Positions 1 to 6,891 are shown, counted from the first letter of the stretch. The stretch is 7,532 nucleotides of DNA from Spirochaetaceae bacterium (GCA_031255315.1 JAIRSS010000071.1:1-7532); one strand, 5' to 3'. Notes: generated by a model from the letters alone, not told the origin. Translations and numbers: made by a program.

Positions 1-2
1 AT

Positions 3-212
3 ATTGACGCGGTGGTTTCCGGTGTAAAAGAAGCCGCCTGCTATACCGAATATTACCGCAGCCGTACAAACCGGGAATTCTACAAGGTATGGGTGCTCTG
101 TCAAATTCCCCGGAAAAAAGCCGAACAGGACGTCGCTGATTTTGCGAAAAACATTTCAGCGCCTTACAGTATCCGCTATAAATTATCCGCCTATTCCCCT
201 ATACTACTGTAT
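3..212 (+). CDS. C-terminal part of an upstream protein, possibly LPP20-like lipoprotein, in frame with the next gene
   Basis: This stretch is open in only one plus-strand frame; the other two frames stop at 5-7 and 25-27. It enters from outside the window. The encoded residues look like a genuine protein: charged, with a segment reading YYRSRTNREFYKVWVLCQIP followed by a predicted helix RKKAEQDVADFAKNI. A tyrosine-rich strand, a VWVL strand and then a basic-acidic helix recall the end of LPP20-type outer-membrane lipoproteins of spirochaetes. That resemblance is from memory and not tested. No stop codon separates it from the phosphate transporter that begins at 213. The last 40 or so bases are AT-richer and look more like a spacer than coding sequence. 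A TAA at 179-181 lies one frame away, so a one-base indel would end the protein there. It could therefore be a gene whose stop was lost, a sequence error, or a true fusion. Confidence 0.4.
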
Positions 213-1895
213 ATGGAATATGTAGGAATTTTGTTCCGGATTGCCGGAGGGCTTTGCCTCTTCCTGTACGGGATGAAGGTGATGAGTGATGGGATTCAAC
301 AGGCCGCCGGGGACCGGTTACAGCGGGCGTTGAACTTCATGACCAAAAACCGGTTTATCGGGGTGATTACCGGCGCGGTGGTTACGACTATAATTCAGTC
401 GTCTTCGGCGACCACCGTGATGGTGGTGTCCTTTGTGAACGCCGGGCTGCTCACCCTAACCCAGTCCATAGGGGTAATCATGGGGGCCAATATCGGGACC
501 ACCACCACGGCCTGGGTCGTGTCCCTCATCGGGTTTAAAATCGACATTTCCGCCATAGCCCTTCCCGCGGTAGGGATTGGGTTTATCATGGGCGCCGCTA
601 AATGGAAGTACCGGGACCTGGGAATAGCCTTCTTAGGATTCGGGTTCATTTTCCTGGGCCTCCAATTCCTCACCAGCGCCCTGCCCACAGTGGACCCTGA
701 ATCGCTTGCCTTCATCAGGCGGATTTCTGATCTGGGGTTGGTGTCGGTACTCATCGCTGTTGCCGTCAGTACCGGCGTAACCCTGCTGATGCATTCTTCG
801 GCGGCCACCATCACCCTGATCATTGCCCTGGCCTTTGGGAATGTCATCGCCTTCAAAATGGCGGCGGCCATGATCCTGGGAGCCAATATCGGCACGACAA
901 TAGACGCTATCCTGGCGGCCATAGGGACCAGGATCGCGGCCCGGCAGACCGCCCTAGTGCACGTGCTTTTTAACGTGGTCGGCAGCCTCGTCGCCCTGGT
1001 CTTCTTCAGGCCCCTCCTCTTCCTGGTAGAGGTCCTGGTTCCCGGCTCCGCTGACGGGCCGACCATAGCCGCGCACCTCGCCATGTTTCATACGGTCTTC
1101 AACGTGTTCTGCACCCTGGCATTTCTTCCATTTGTAAGCCAGTTCGCCGCCCTGGTATCGTTCCTCATCAAAGAAAAGCCCGGACAGGAGCCCCAAACCC
1201 GCCAGCCCTACAAACTGGAATACAGTTCCGGCGCCATTCAGAACAGCCCGGAACTCAATATACTCAGGGCGCAGAAGGAAATCCGGGACATGGCGGGAAT
1301 CGCTTCTTCCATGTTCGCCCAGGCAAGTTCGGCCCTGCGTTCCCTCAAGCAAGCCGGGAACCGGGAAGCGGCGGTGGCCGCCCTGATAAAGGACTTGCAG
1401 GAGAAAGAAGAGACCGCCGATGAAATGCGGGAAGAACTCACCCAGTTCCTTATCGAATGTACCCGTCAGCGCCTGAGTCACCAGTCGGACCGGAAGGTGT
1501 CCATGCTCCTGCGCATCATAGCGGACCTTGAGGATATGACCGACGACTGCTACAGCGTCAGCCTTATCCTGGAACGGAGCGTGAAGAAAAACCTTCTCTT
1601 CAAAGAAAAGGAGATGGAGGCTCTGGCGCCCTACGTGGGCCTGGTTGAGGAATTCCTTGAGTTTGTGGGGAAACAGCTCGGCAACCGTATCACCCTAAAG
1701 CAGATCCTTTACGCCCGGGACCTGGAGGGCAGAATCGACAAATCCCGAAACAAACTGCGGAAGATGGGGCGCAAGCGCATCGAAGCCGGGGAGAACGTCA
1801 AGATGGAACTCCTCTTTATCGATTTGGTCAAGCGCATCGAAAAATTAGGGGACTGGTGTTCCAATATTTCCGAGGTCCTGGCCAAGACCGGGTAG
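213..1895 (+). CDS. Na+/phosphate cotransporter (NptA/PNaS family) with C-terminal PhoU-like domain
   Basis: The 560-residue product is an inner-membrane sodium-coupled phosphate symporter. From the ATG at 213 it begins with a hydrophobic helix containing AGGLCLFLYGMKVMSDG, the usual start of this family. Two inverted-repeat halves are visible: QSSSATT at 62-68 with GANIGTTTTA at 91-100, then HSSAATIT at 194-201 with GANIGTT at 223-229. The QSSS-type loops are known to form the substrate and sodium site; the second copy here has H for Q. About eight to ten membrane segments end near residue 320. Residues 345-555 are soluble, helical and PhoU-like, with two signature-like segments (LEDMTDDCYS at 439-448 and IEKLGDWCSNISE near 542-554). 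The frame stays open upstream to the window edge. I chose 213 because family members begin here, although no clear Shine-Dalgarno precedes it; an in-frame TTG at 231 is an alternative. No Pho box was recognised. Export of phosphate or a link to PhoU signalling is possible. Confidence 0.9.
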   Translation: MEYVGILFRIAGGLCLFLYGMKVMSDGIQQAAGDRLQRALNFMTKNRFIGVITGAVVTTIIQSSSATTVMVVSFVNAGLLTLTQSIGVIMGANIGTTTTAWVVSLIGFKIDISAIALPAVGIGFIMGAAKWKYRDLGIAFLGFGFIFLGLQFLTSALPTVDPESLAFIRRISDLGLVSVLIAVAVSTGVTLLMHSSAATITLIIALAFGNVIAFKMAAAMILGANIGTTIDAILAAIGTRIAARQTALVHVLFNVVGSLVALVFFRPLLFLVEVLVPGSADGPTIAAHLAMFHTVFNVFCTLAFLPFVSQFAALVSFLIKEKPGQEPQTRQPYKLEYSSGAIQNSPELNILRAQKEIRDMAGIASSMFAQASSALRSLKQAGNREAAVAALIKDLQEKEETADEMREELTQFLIECTRQRLSHQSDRKVSMLLRIIADLEDMTDDCYSVSLILERSVKKNLLFKEKEMEALAPYVGLVEEFLEFVGKQLGNRITLKQILYARDLEGRIDKSRNKLRKMGRKRIEAGENVKMELLFIDLVKRIEKLGDWCSNISEVLAKTG

Positions 1896-1906
1896 GGCTT
1901 ACCGGC

Positions 1907-1925
1907 GGCGGTTACCGGTACCGCC
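1907..1925. terminator. Small hairpin between convergent genes, weak terminator candidate
   Basis: GGCGGT at 1907-1912 pairs with ACCGCC at 1920-1925 around a seven-base loop. It lies 12 bases after the transporter stop and overlaps the last codons of the convergent hydrolase gene. A hairpin works on both strands, so it could end both transcripts, but there is no T-run on either side and the stem is only six base pairs. Confidence 0.25.
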
Positions 1926-2586
1926 TCGCCTCTTCCCCTATCGTCGTGGCCGGGCCGTGGCCGGGGAACACCCTGACGGCCCCGTCCAGGGTAAAGAGCC
2001 GTTCCAGGCTTTGCCGCAGGCGCTCCGAATCCCCGCCGGGAAGGTCCGTGCGCCCGTACCCGTTCCGAAACAGGGTGTCCCCGGTAAAGAGGATCTTGTG
2101 GTCCGCCAGGTAGAATCCCGCTGAACCGGGAGTATGCCCCGGCAGGTGCAGGACCGTGAAGGGGCCGGCCCGACCCTCGTCCTCAAGGAGCAGGGAGGGA
2201 GCGGGCATGTCCTTCCAGAGCAGGTCCACATAGGAAGAGGCTCCCGCGGCGGCAAAACTTTCCCGGTGAAGGGCGTACGCGGTTTTTCCAAGATAGGCGG
2301 CGTCCCCTGGGTGGATGGCAACCGCCGCGAGGGGGAAGGCTTCCGCCAGATGCGGCAGGGCGGCGGTGTGGTCGAAATGGCCGTGGGTCAGCAGGATATA
2401 CTGTGGATAGAGGTTCAATTGCTTCATCCGCTCCAGAATAACCGGCGGCTGACCGCCGGGGTCAATGACTGCGCAGGGCCGGGGGGCGTCTTCCGGCGCG
2501 GGCTGGGCGGAATCCTCCAGGGGAAGGATGTAACAGTTGGCGGCAAGAGCGCCCAGGATCAGCGGTTTCAGATAATTTTCGTTCAT
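1912..2586 (-). CDS. MBL-fold metallo-hydrolase, glyoxalase II-like (YcbL type)
   Basis: The 224-residue protein has the full metal-binding set of the metallo-beta-lactamase fold: THGHFDH at 67-73 (H68, H70, D72, H73), H151 in LPGHTPGS, D170 in FTGDTLF, and H210 in FPGHGP. The N-terminus LGALAANCYIL is the usual first strand of glyoxalase II-like proteins, which supports the ATG chosen at 2586. Members of this branch hydrolyse thioesters such as S-lactoylglutathione or related substrates in the cytoplasm using two zinc or iron ions. At 224 residues it is the short form and lacks the extra C-terminal substrate domain of classical GloB, so the true substrate cannot be named. No good ribosome binding site precedes the ATG on this strand; a TATTAT-like sequence at 2597-2602 sits about ten bases upstream, so a nearly leaderless mRNA is possible. 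It is divergent from the membrane-protein gene and convergent with the transporter. Confidence 0.88.
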   Translation of the reverse strand: MNENYLKPLILGALAANCYILPLEDSAQPAPEDAPRPCAVIDPGGQPPVILERMKQLNLYPQYILLTHGHFDHTAALPHLAEAFPLAAVAIHPGDAAYLGKTAYALHRESFAAAGASSYVDLLWKDMPAPSLLLEDEGRAGPFTVLHLPGHTPGSAGFYLADHKILFTGDTLFRNGYGRTDLPGGDSERLRQSLERLFTLDGAVRVFPGHGPATTIGEEARRYR

Positions 2587-2590
2587 ATAG

Positions 2591-2596
2591 GGAGGA
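2591..2596 (+). promoter_or_regulatory. Shine-Dalgarno GGAGGA for the divergent membrane-protein gene
   Basis: GGAGGA is a near-perfect Shine-Dalgarno sequence on the plus strand, only five bases from the ATG of the oppositely oriented hydrolase gene. The next in-frame possible starts for the plus-strand gene are CTG at 2605 (eight bases away), TTG at 2614 (17 bases) and GTG at 2626 (29 bases). The spacing therefore favours an unusual CTG start, while the codon type favours TTG. Confidence 0.55.
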
Positions 2597-2613
2597 ATAA
2601 TACCCTGCGGCTT

Positions 2614-3771
2614 TTGGATTTACTAGTGATCATCGGTCTCGTGGTATTCTGGTACGGATTGATTCCGGTGATCGGGGCCTTTATAAAGCGCCACAGGTGG
2701 CGTGTTTTCCGCCGGCGTTTTGACGATCTCAGGCTTAAACCTTTTTTAGATTACCCAGCGTACCGCCGGGGGGACGGCGGCTTGTACCGCTTCATCGGCG
2801 GGTTTGAGTCGGTTACCGACGGGCATACCCTGTGGATACGGAACGCGGATCTCACCGTTCCCGTTTCTTTGACCGGCGCTCATACCTATGTGCTGCCCAT
2901 GCCGGAAGAAGGCGAATATTCCGGCAGCTTCGACCCCGGTAAAGAAACCCCTACCCGGGTCGAATGGAACCAGGTTACCGCCCTCGCCGAGGGGGCCAAG
3001 GTCTTTGTGGGGGGGGCCTTGTTATCCCTGGACAACCGCCCGGCCTTTGTGTCCGAACGGGACAACCCCCTGCTGGTCATTTTTTACGACGGGCCGGATC
3101 GATCCCTTGCCGCCCGGACCATACGGGCGGGCCGGGGGGGCAATGAATACTGGAACTTCATCACCCCCTACGCCTATATCTTAGGAGCTTTTTCCCAACT
3201 CCTCATTGTCTTGAATTTCCTGAACAGACCCGCGTTCAGGCTTACGGTAATAACGGCTTTTTTCGCGGTGTTTGTCCCCCTGCTCACCCTGATACCGCCG
3301 GGCTTTGCGCTGACCATAGTGTACAAACGGCTTTGGTGGCAGGCCCGCGTCTTCCGGGCCTACCGCGATCTGGCGCAGATCCCCTTAAAATACCTGCCGG
3401 ATAATCAGAAACAAGGCCGGCTTCCTAACGGAGAATTGTATACAGAGGTCTATTACGAAACTCTGCCCAAGGAAGCGAAAGCCGCGATAGAAAACCAGAC
3501 GCTCCCCCTGCTTATTCCCGAAAAGGCGGCGGGCAGGCATCACGGCTGGTATATGTACGGAATTGCCGGGGGAAACGGAAAGGAGGCGATCCCCGGCGAG
3601 CCTCAGGACGTATTTGCCGCCTATGGGGTCATCCCAAAGAATCCGAGGGAACTTACCCGGAAATTTACCCGCCTGGCGTATATATTGGAAATTATTTCCT
3701 GGATTGCGTTGCTTACGGGGATCGGCCTAAACATCTTCTTTGCCGGAACTATCTTTGTCCTCCTGAACTGA
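2614..3771 (+). CDS. Membrane protein of unknown function
   Basis: I do not recognise this protein. With the TTG at 2614 it has 385 residues; the CTG at 2605 would add three (it would then begin MRLLDLLVII). No ATG is present near the ribosome binding site at 2591-2596, and the open frame continuing upstream is antisense to the hydrolase, so it is not used here. Visible layout: one hydrophobic helix at 1-23 followed by a very basic stretch (KRHRWRVFRRR, 25-35), a soluble domain rich in beta strands and glycine at about 55-180, two membrane helices at about 183-205 and 209-237, a second soluble part at 240-350, and a hydrophobic C-terminus at 354-384 that may hold one or two helices. The basic residues after the first helix suggest a cytoplasmic side there. 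No catalytic motif is evident. The first soluble domain (GAKVFVGGALLSLDNRPAFVSE region) faintly recalls small beta-barrel domains seen in membrane proteins, which is only an impression. G tracts of eight and seven lie at 3009-3016 and 3134-3140. Confidence 0.72.
   Translation: MDLLVIIGLVVFWYGLIPVIGAFIKRHRWRVFRRRFDDLRLKPFLDYPAYRRGDGGLYRFIGGFESVTDGHTLWIRNADLTVPVSLTGAHTYVLPMPEEGEYSGSFDPGKETPTRVEWNQVTALAEGAKVFVGGALLSLDNRPAFVSERDNPLLVIFYDGPDRSLAARTIRAGRGGNEYWNFITPYAYILGAFSQLLIVLNFLNRPAFRLTVITAFFAVFVPLLTLIPPGFALTIVYKRLWWQARVFRAYRDLAQIPLKYLPDNQKQGRLPNGELYTEVYYETLPKEAKAAIENQTLPLLIPEKAAGRHHGWYMYGIAGGNGKEAIPGEPQDVFAAYGVIPKNPRELTRKFTRLAYILEIISWIALLTGIGLNIFFAGTIFVLLN
3009..3016 (+). repeat. Homopolymer of eight G inside the membrane-protein gene
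   Basis: Eight consecutive G encode part of V132-G133-G134. A second run of seven G at 3134-3140 lies in the codons for R174-G175-G176. G runs of about this size can slip during replication, and poly-G tracts are a known route to phase variation in some spirochaetes. Either run changing by one base would shift the frame in the middle of the protein. Both are short for efficient switching. Confidence 0.45.
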
Positions 3772-4413
3772 AAGGCAGTCCTCCTCTTCCTGACCGTCCG
3801 GTTCTTCCGCCGGGTAATCTCCGTCCGCCGGTAAAGACGCCGCGCCCTCCTCTTCCTCATCCGCGGGCTTCATGCCGTCTTTACGGTTCCGGGCGTAGCT
3901 GACCACCAGCGTCCGGCCCCGGAAAGGTTTTCCATTAAGGGCTTCGATTATCTCATCCGCCGCCGCCGATTTAACCTGGATAAACGAATAGTTTTCAAAT
4001 ATACGAATAGCCCCAATATCGTCCCTGGATACCGGAGTCTTTGAGGCGATAAGCCCCAAAATTTCACGGGGAAACACCCGGCGGCCCCTTCCTATGCCGA
4101 TATAGAGCTGGGCGGACTCTTCATCCGGCAGAACCCTGCGGTTTTCCCGCCGGTTCCCTTCGTCCTTTTCCTGAAATATTTTTTGAAATTTGCGGGAAGA
4201 CCGTTCCCGGGAAGCGCTGGATTTTCCATTTCCCCCCTGATCCATTTCCATGAGCAGATACGCGGTAAAATAGGACCGCCTGAAAAAGGAAACTTCTTTT
4301 TTAAAAATTGAGCGGTATTGGCTCAACAATTTGGGATCCGCCTGGGTATACGTTTTTTCAAGAGCTTCGGCGATCCGTTTTTTTAATCGTAAAGAATCAA
4401 ACTGCAAAGACAT
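3727..4413 (-). CDS. Stand-alone DbpA-type RNA-binding domain protein
   Basis: The 228-residue protein carries a DbpA C-terminal RNA-binding domain at about 102-174: LYIGIGRGRRVFPREILGLI, then DDIGAIRIFENYSFIQV and GRTLVVSY. In DEAD-box helicases of the DbpA/CsdA type this domain, an RRM-like fold, sits after the helicase core and binds structured RNA such as 23S rRNA. Here there is no helicase core. The N-terminal 60 residues are a helical region (LRLKKRIAEALEKTYTQADPKLLSQYRSIFKKEV), followed by a basic linker at 63-95. The tail from about 184 on is strongly acidic and low in complexity. It may act as an RNA chaperone or a partner for a helicase encoded elsewhere; that is inference. A GAGGAG ribosome binding site lies 12 bases upstream of the ATG, slightly far. 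The 3' end overlaps the convergent membrane-protein gene by 45 bases, so the two mRNAs are complementary there. Confidence 0.85.
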   Translation of the reverse strand: MSLQFDSLRLKKRIAEALEKTYTQADPKLLSQYRSIFKKEVSFFRRSYFTAYLLMEMDQGGNGKSSASRERSSRKFQKIFQEKDEGNRRENRRVLPDEESAQLYIGIGRGRRVFPREILGLIASKTPVSRDDIGAIRIFENYSFIQVKSAAADEIIEALNGKPFRGRTLVVSYARNRKDGMKPADEEEEGAASLPADGDYPAEEPDGQEEEDCLSVQEDKDSSGKEDV

Positions 4414-4445
4414 GAACTTGTTTTGCTCCTCAATTGAATTACTTT

Positions 4446-4474
4446 AGAATGGCATAAACAGGGTAAAAACTCAA
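4446..4474 (-). promoter_or_regulatory. Candidate promoter for the DbpA-domain gene
   Basis: On the minus strand, TTGAGT (4469-4474) is followed after 17 bases by CATTCT (4446-4451), which is preceded by TGC as in an extended -10 element. Transcription would start near 4439 and leave a leader of about 26 bases before the ATG. The -10 match is only three of six, so the extended element carries the call. Confidence 0.4.
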
Positions 4475-4638
4475 GATACAGACCAAAATGAGCGGAGATG
4501 TACCGGTACGGAATTGGATGCCCTGAGTTCGGCGGGAACAAAACGCGCCTGCCATCCGGTCCGGACGCCGCGGGGGAGGCTTACAGCGGGCCGCTTGCCT
4601 CGACGCAGCCCCTGTCCGTACGGGGAGCGAAGCGGACC

Positions 4639-4692
4639 GCCGGGCGGCGCAATCCGGACGAGGGTTCGCTTCACTGGATTGCTTCGCCCGGC
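4639..4692. repeat. Long imperfect inverted repeat (hairpin)
   Basis: Positions 4639-4655 pair with 4676-4692: 15 Watson-Crick pairs, one G-T pair (4647/4684) and one mismatch (4648/4683), around a 20-base loop. Inside the arms, GGGCGGCGCAATCC faces GGATTGCTTCGCCC. A nearby GCGAAGC at 4627-4633 can also pair with GCTTCGC at 4681-4687, giving a competing fold. It lies about 50 bases past the ftsH stop on the minus strand. It may be a transcript-end structure or a miniature repeat. Confidence 0.6.
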
Positions 4693-4720
4693 AACGCGCC
4701 CCGCGCCGGCTGTTTCGGGC

Positions 4721-4736
4721 GGCGGCCCGGGCCGCC
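4721..4736. terminator. 16-base perfect palindrome just after the ftsH stop
   Basis: GGCGGCCCGGGCCGCC reads the same on both strands and could fold as a six-base-pair GC stem with a CCGG loop. It begins five bases beyond the ftsH stop codon in the direction of ftsH transcription. No T-run follows, so it would be a poor intrinsic terminator; it could instead stabilise the 3' end of the mRNA or bind a protein. Confidence 0.35.
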
Positions 4737-4741
4737 ATACT

Positions 4742-6718
4742 TCACGCCGTCTTCCGGTCTTTGAGGATGTCCATGAACTGCGCCCCGGTGATAGTCTCCC
4801 GCTCAAGCAGGAAAGCGGCTATTTCCTCCAGCTTGTCCTTGTTTTCCCGGAGAAGCCGGACCGCCTTGTCGTGGCACTCGTCGATGATCCGGGAGACCTC
4901 CTTGTCCACATCCGCACCGGTGGCTTCCGACACGATAGACACGTTCCGTCCGTCCAGGTACCGGCTTTGCTGGCTTTCAAGGGCCATCATGCCGAACTTG
5001 TCGCTCATCCCGTACTGGGCCACCATGCTCCGGGCAAGTTTAGTGGCCCGCTCTATATCGTTGGTAGCGCCGGTGCTCATCTCGCCGAATTCGACTTCCT
5101 CCGCCGACCGGCCCGCCAGCAGGCTCGTTATTTGAGAGAGGAGTTCCGACTTGGTCATAAGATACCTTTCTTCTTCGGGCATATTCATGGTATAGCCTAG
5201 GGAACCCATCGTACGCGGCACTATCGTTATCTTCTGAACCGGCTGGGCGTCCTGCCGGGGCGACTGTAACGCCGAAGCCAGGGCGTGGCCCACCTCGTGA
5301 AAGGCGACCATTCGTTTTTCCTGGGGGTTAAGAATACGGTCCTTCTTTTCCTTCCCGGCAATGACCACCTCTACCGCCTCCATGAGGTCCTCCTGAATCA
5401 CCTGAGTACGGCCCAGGCGCACAGCCCGAAGCGCGGCCTCGTTCACCATGTTGGCCAGGTCCGCGCCGGTCGCGCCGCTTGTCGCCAGGGCTATCTCCCG
5501 AAGATTCACCGAGCCGTCCAGGGTAACTTTTCTGACGTGTACCCCAAGGATGGCTTCCCGGCCAGGCAGGTCCGGTTTTTCCACGATGACCCGGCGGTCA
5601 AAACGGCCCGGCCTGAGCAGGGCCTTGTCCAGGATTTCCGGCCTGTTGGTGGCGGCGAGGATCAAGATGCCTTTGGAAGAATCAAAGCCGTCCATTTCCG
5701 AAAGAAGCTGATTCAGGGTCTGCTCCCGCTCGTCATTGCCTCCGGCCATCTGGCCGTCCCGGCTCTTGCCGATGGCGTCAATTTCGTCAATGAAAATGAT
5801 GCACGGGGCGTGTTTGGCGGCCTGCTCAAAGAGATCCCGGACGCGGCTTGCCCCAACGCCGACGAACATCTCTACAAACTCGGAGCCCGAAAGGGAGAAG
5901 AACGGCGCTTTGGCCTCCCCGGCTACCGCTTTGGCGAGCAGGGTCTTCCCCGTACCGGGAGGCCCCACGAGGAGCGCCCCCTTTGGCTGGATGGCGCCAA
6001 TCTTCCGGTACTTTTCCGGGCTGTGAAGAAAATCCACCAATTCCGTAAGGCTCTCTTTGGCCTCGTCCTGACCGGCGACGTCGTTGAACGAAACGCCGGT
6101 GTTCTTCTCCATGTCGTAAATCTTCGCCCGGGACTTTCCCACGTTCATCATGCCCCCAAGCCCGCCGCCCAAGCGCTGGGAAAAATTCTTCATGATAAAA
6201 TAGTAGACCACGTAAAAAACAAGGAGCGGGAAAATCCAAGTGGAAATGAAATTCATGATGGGGTTGGAATGAACAATGGGCCGGTAGAAGGCGACCTCGT
6301 TCTTGATGAGCCGTTCCGTAAGGAGCGGGTCTTCCAGGCGCCCGGTATAGTACACCAGCTTCCGTTCCATAGATTCCCTGGCTTTTTCAAAGGAAAACCC
6401 GGAAGGCTGTTCCGACTGGGGAAGCGGCGCACGTTCAGGGAGCCTGAGAATATCCCGGATGACCGACTCTCCGGTTTCGTCTTTAAGGGTCAGGGCGATC
6501 TGATCCGTTTCTATCTGTACCTGTTTTACCGCCCCGGCTTCGACCAGTTGGATGAACTGGCCGTATTCAATCTGCACCTTCCGGCTTGACATCACGTTCC
6601 CGATAAAGATGTTCAACGCGAAGTTAACGATGATCCCGACAATCAAAAATTTGAAGAAATTCGGGCCGCCTTTGGCCGGCTGGCCGCCGGTGTTTTTTTC
6701 CGGCTGTTTTGATTCCAT
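4742..6718 (-). CDS. ftsH: ATP-dependent zinc metalloprotease FtsH
   Basis: The 658-residue protein is the membrane-anchored AAA+ protease that extracts and degrades damaged membrane proteins and short-lived regulators, working as a hexamer. Order of parts: cytoplasmic start, first membrane helix at about 21-41, periplasmic domain to about 160, second helix at 161-177, AAA+ domain with Walker A GPPGTGKT (252-259), pore loop F285-V286-G287, Walker B IIFIDEID (307-314) and second region of homology [21 protein letters not shown] (356-376, arginine fingers R372 and R375), then the M41 peptidase with HEVGH (474-478) and the third zinc ligand D554 in [10 protein letters not shown]. All key residues are present and the length is typical. 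The ATG at 6718 is chosen because GGAG lies six bases upstream and because the first helix then follows at the usual distance. An in-frame ATG at 6874 would add 52 residues of glycine-rich sequence that FtsH proteins lack. It is divergent from the malic enzyme gene. Confidence 0.97.
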   Translation of the reverse strand: MESKQPEKNTGGQPAKGGPNFFKFLIVGIIVNFALNIFIGNVMSSRKVQIEYGQFIQLVEAGAVKQVQIETDQIALTLKDETGESVIRDILRLPERAPLPQSEQPSGFSFEKARESMERKLVYYTGRLEDPLLTERLIKNEVAFYRPIVHSNPIMNFISTWIFPLLVFYVVYYFIMKNFSQRLGGGLGGMMNVGKSRAKIYDMEKNTGVSFNDVAGQDEAKESLTELVDFLHSPEKYRKIGAIQPKGALLVGPPGTGKTLLAKAVAGEAKAPFFSLSGSEFVEMFVGVGASRVRDLFEQAAKHAPCIIFIDEIDAIGKSRDGQMAGGNDEREQTLNQLLSEMDGFDSSKGILILAATNRPEILDKALLRPGRFDRRVIVEKPDLPGREAILGVHVRKVTLDGSVNLREIALATSGATGADLANMVNEAALRAVRLGRTQVIQEDLMEAVEVVIAGKEKKDRILNPQEKRMVAFHEVGHALASALQSPRQDAQPVQKITIVPRTMGSLGYTMNMPEEERYLMTKSELLSQITSLLAGRSAEEVEFGEMSTGATNDIERATKLARSMVAQYGMSDKFGMMALESQQSRYLDGRNVSIVSEATGADVDKEVSRIIDECHDKAVRLLRENKDKLEEIAAFLLERETITGAQFMDILKDRKTA

Positions 6719-6890
6719 ACACCACTCCAGAAACCCTGTCCGGGCTTTTCTGTATTTCCCCGCAACGCTAGGGCCGGGGTCGAAACCTAAGCCTGACTGG
6801 TATGCTGGCATCCCGCCGCCCAGGTTTCCGGGGATACATGCCTCCCCGCCGGTTAAGCCGATGATCATACGCATAACGATCCAAAGGCTC
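6719..6890 (-). promoter_or_regulatory. Probable ftsH leader region, with hairpin
   Basis: If transcription starts near the candidate -10 element at 6892-6897, the ftsH mRNA has a leader of about 165 bases. It contains a six-base-pair hairpin (6829-6834 with 6843-6848, CGGGGA/TCCCCG, eight-base loop). The leader is open in frame with ftsH from an ATG at 6874, so an N-terminally extended form cannot be excluded by sequence alone. I recognise no known riboswitch. Confidence 0.3.
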
Positions 6891-6891
6891 T

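Larger units (their letters stand above)
4475..4741. other. GC-rich structured intergenic region between ftsH and the DbpA-domain gene
   Basis: About 270 bases lie between the ftsH stop and the promoter of the next gene. Frames of 80-100 codons are open here, but the translations are rich in R, P, A and G and look like GC-rich noise, so I annotate no gene. The stretch holds a 17-base-pair imperfect inverted repeat (4639-4692), a 16-base perfect palindrome (4721-4736), the palindrome GTACCGGTAC (4500-4509), and short recurring words such as GCGAAGC and its complement. The density of self-complementary sequence suggests a structured RNA, a decayed repeat element or a transcription end region. 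No T-run terminator is seen for ftsH. Confidence 0.4.

Noticed and set aside
4..15. The 12-base word TTGACGCGGTGG occurs at both ends of the window (4-15 and 7514-7525)
   Set aside because: Both copies are inside coding sequence for a common V/L-D-A-V peptide, the match ends abruptly on both sides, and there is no sign of an element bounded by it.
395..1481. Minus-strand open frames of 175 and 229 codons opposite the phosphate transporter
   Set aside because: They are antisense to a clearly conserved gene; their translations are rich in R, A, T, P and M with no domain, as expected from the complement of GC-rich coding sequence.
2134..2613. Long in-frame 5' extension of the membrane-protein ORF back to an ATG at 2134
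   Set aside because: It lies opposite the complete metallo-hydrolase gene, translates to glycine- and arginine-rich nonsense, and a good ribosome binding site lies at 2591-2596 much nearer the first membrane helix.
4439..4764. Open frames of 88 to 111 codons on both strands between ftsH and the DbpA-domain gene
   Set aside because: Composition is dominated by R, P, G and A, frames are open on both strands because stop codons are rare at this GC content, and no ribosome binding site or domain is visible.
5285..6589. 434-codon plus-strand open frame opposite ftsH
   Set aside because: It is antisense to the invariant AAA+ and protease motifs of ftsH and shows no recognisable protein feature.
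6770..6800. GGTCGAAACC-like word resembling a tRNA T-loop or tmRNA end
   Set aside because: The flanks do not form a T-stem or acceptor stem, and no anticodon or D arm can be drawn around it.
6719..6874. FtsH starting at the ATG at 6874 (710 residues)
   Set aside because: The ATG at 6718 has GGAG six bases upstream and gives the normal FtsH length and spacing to the first membrane helix; the extra 52 residues do not resemble FtsH.
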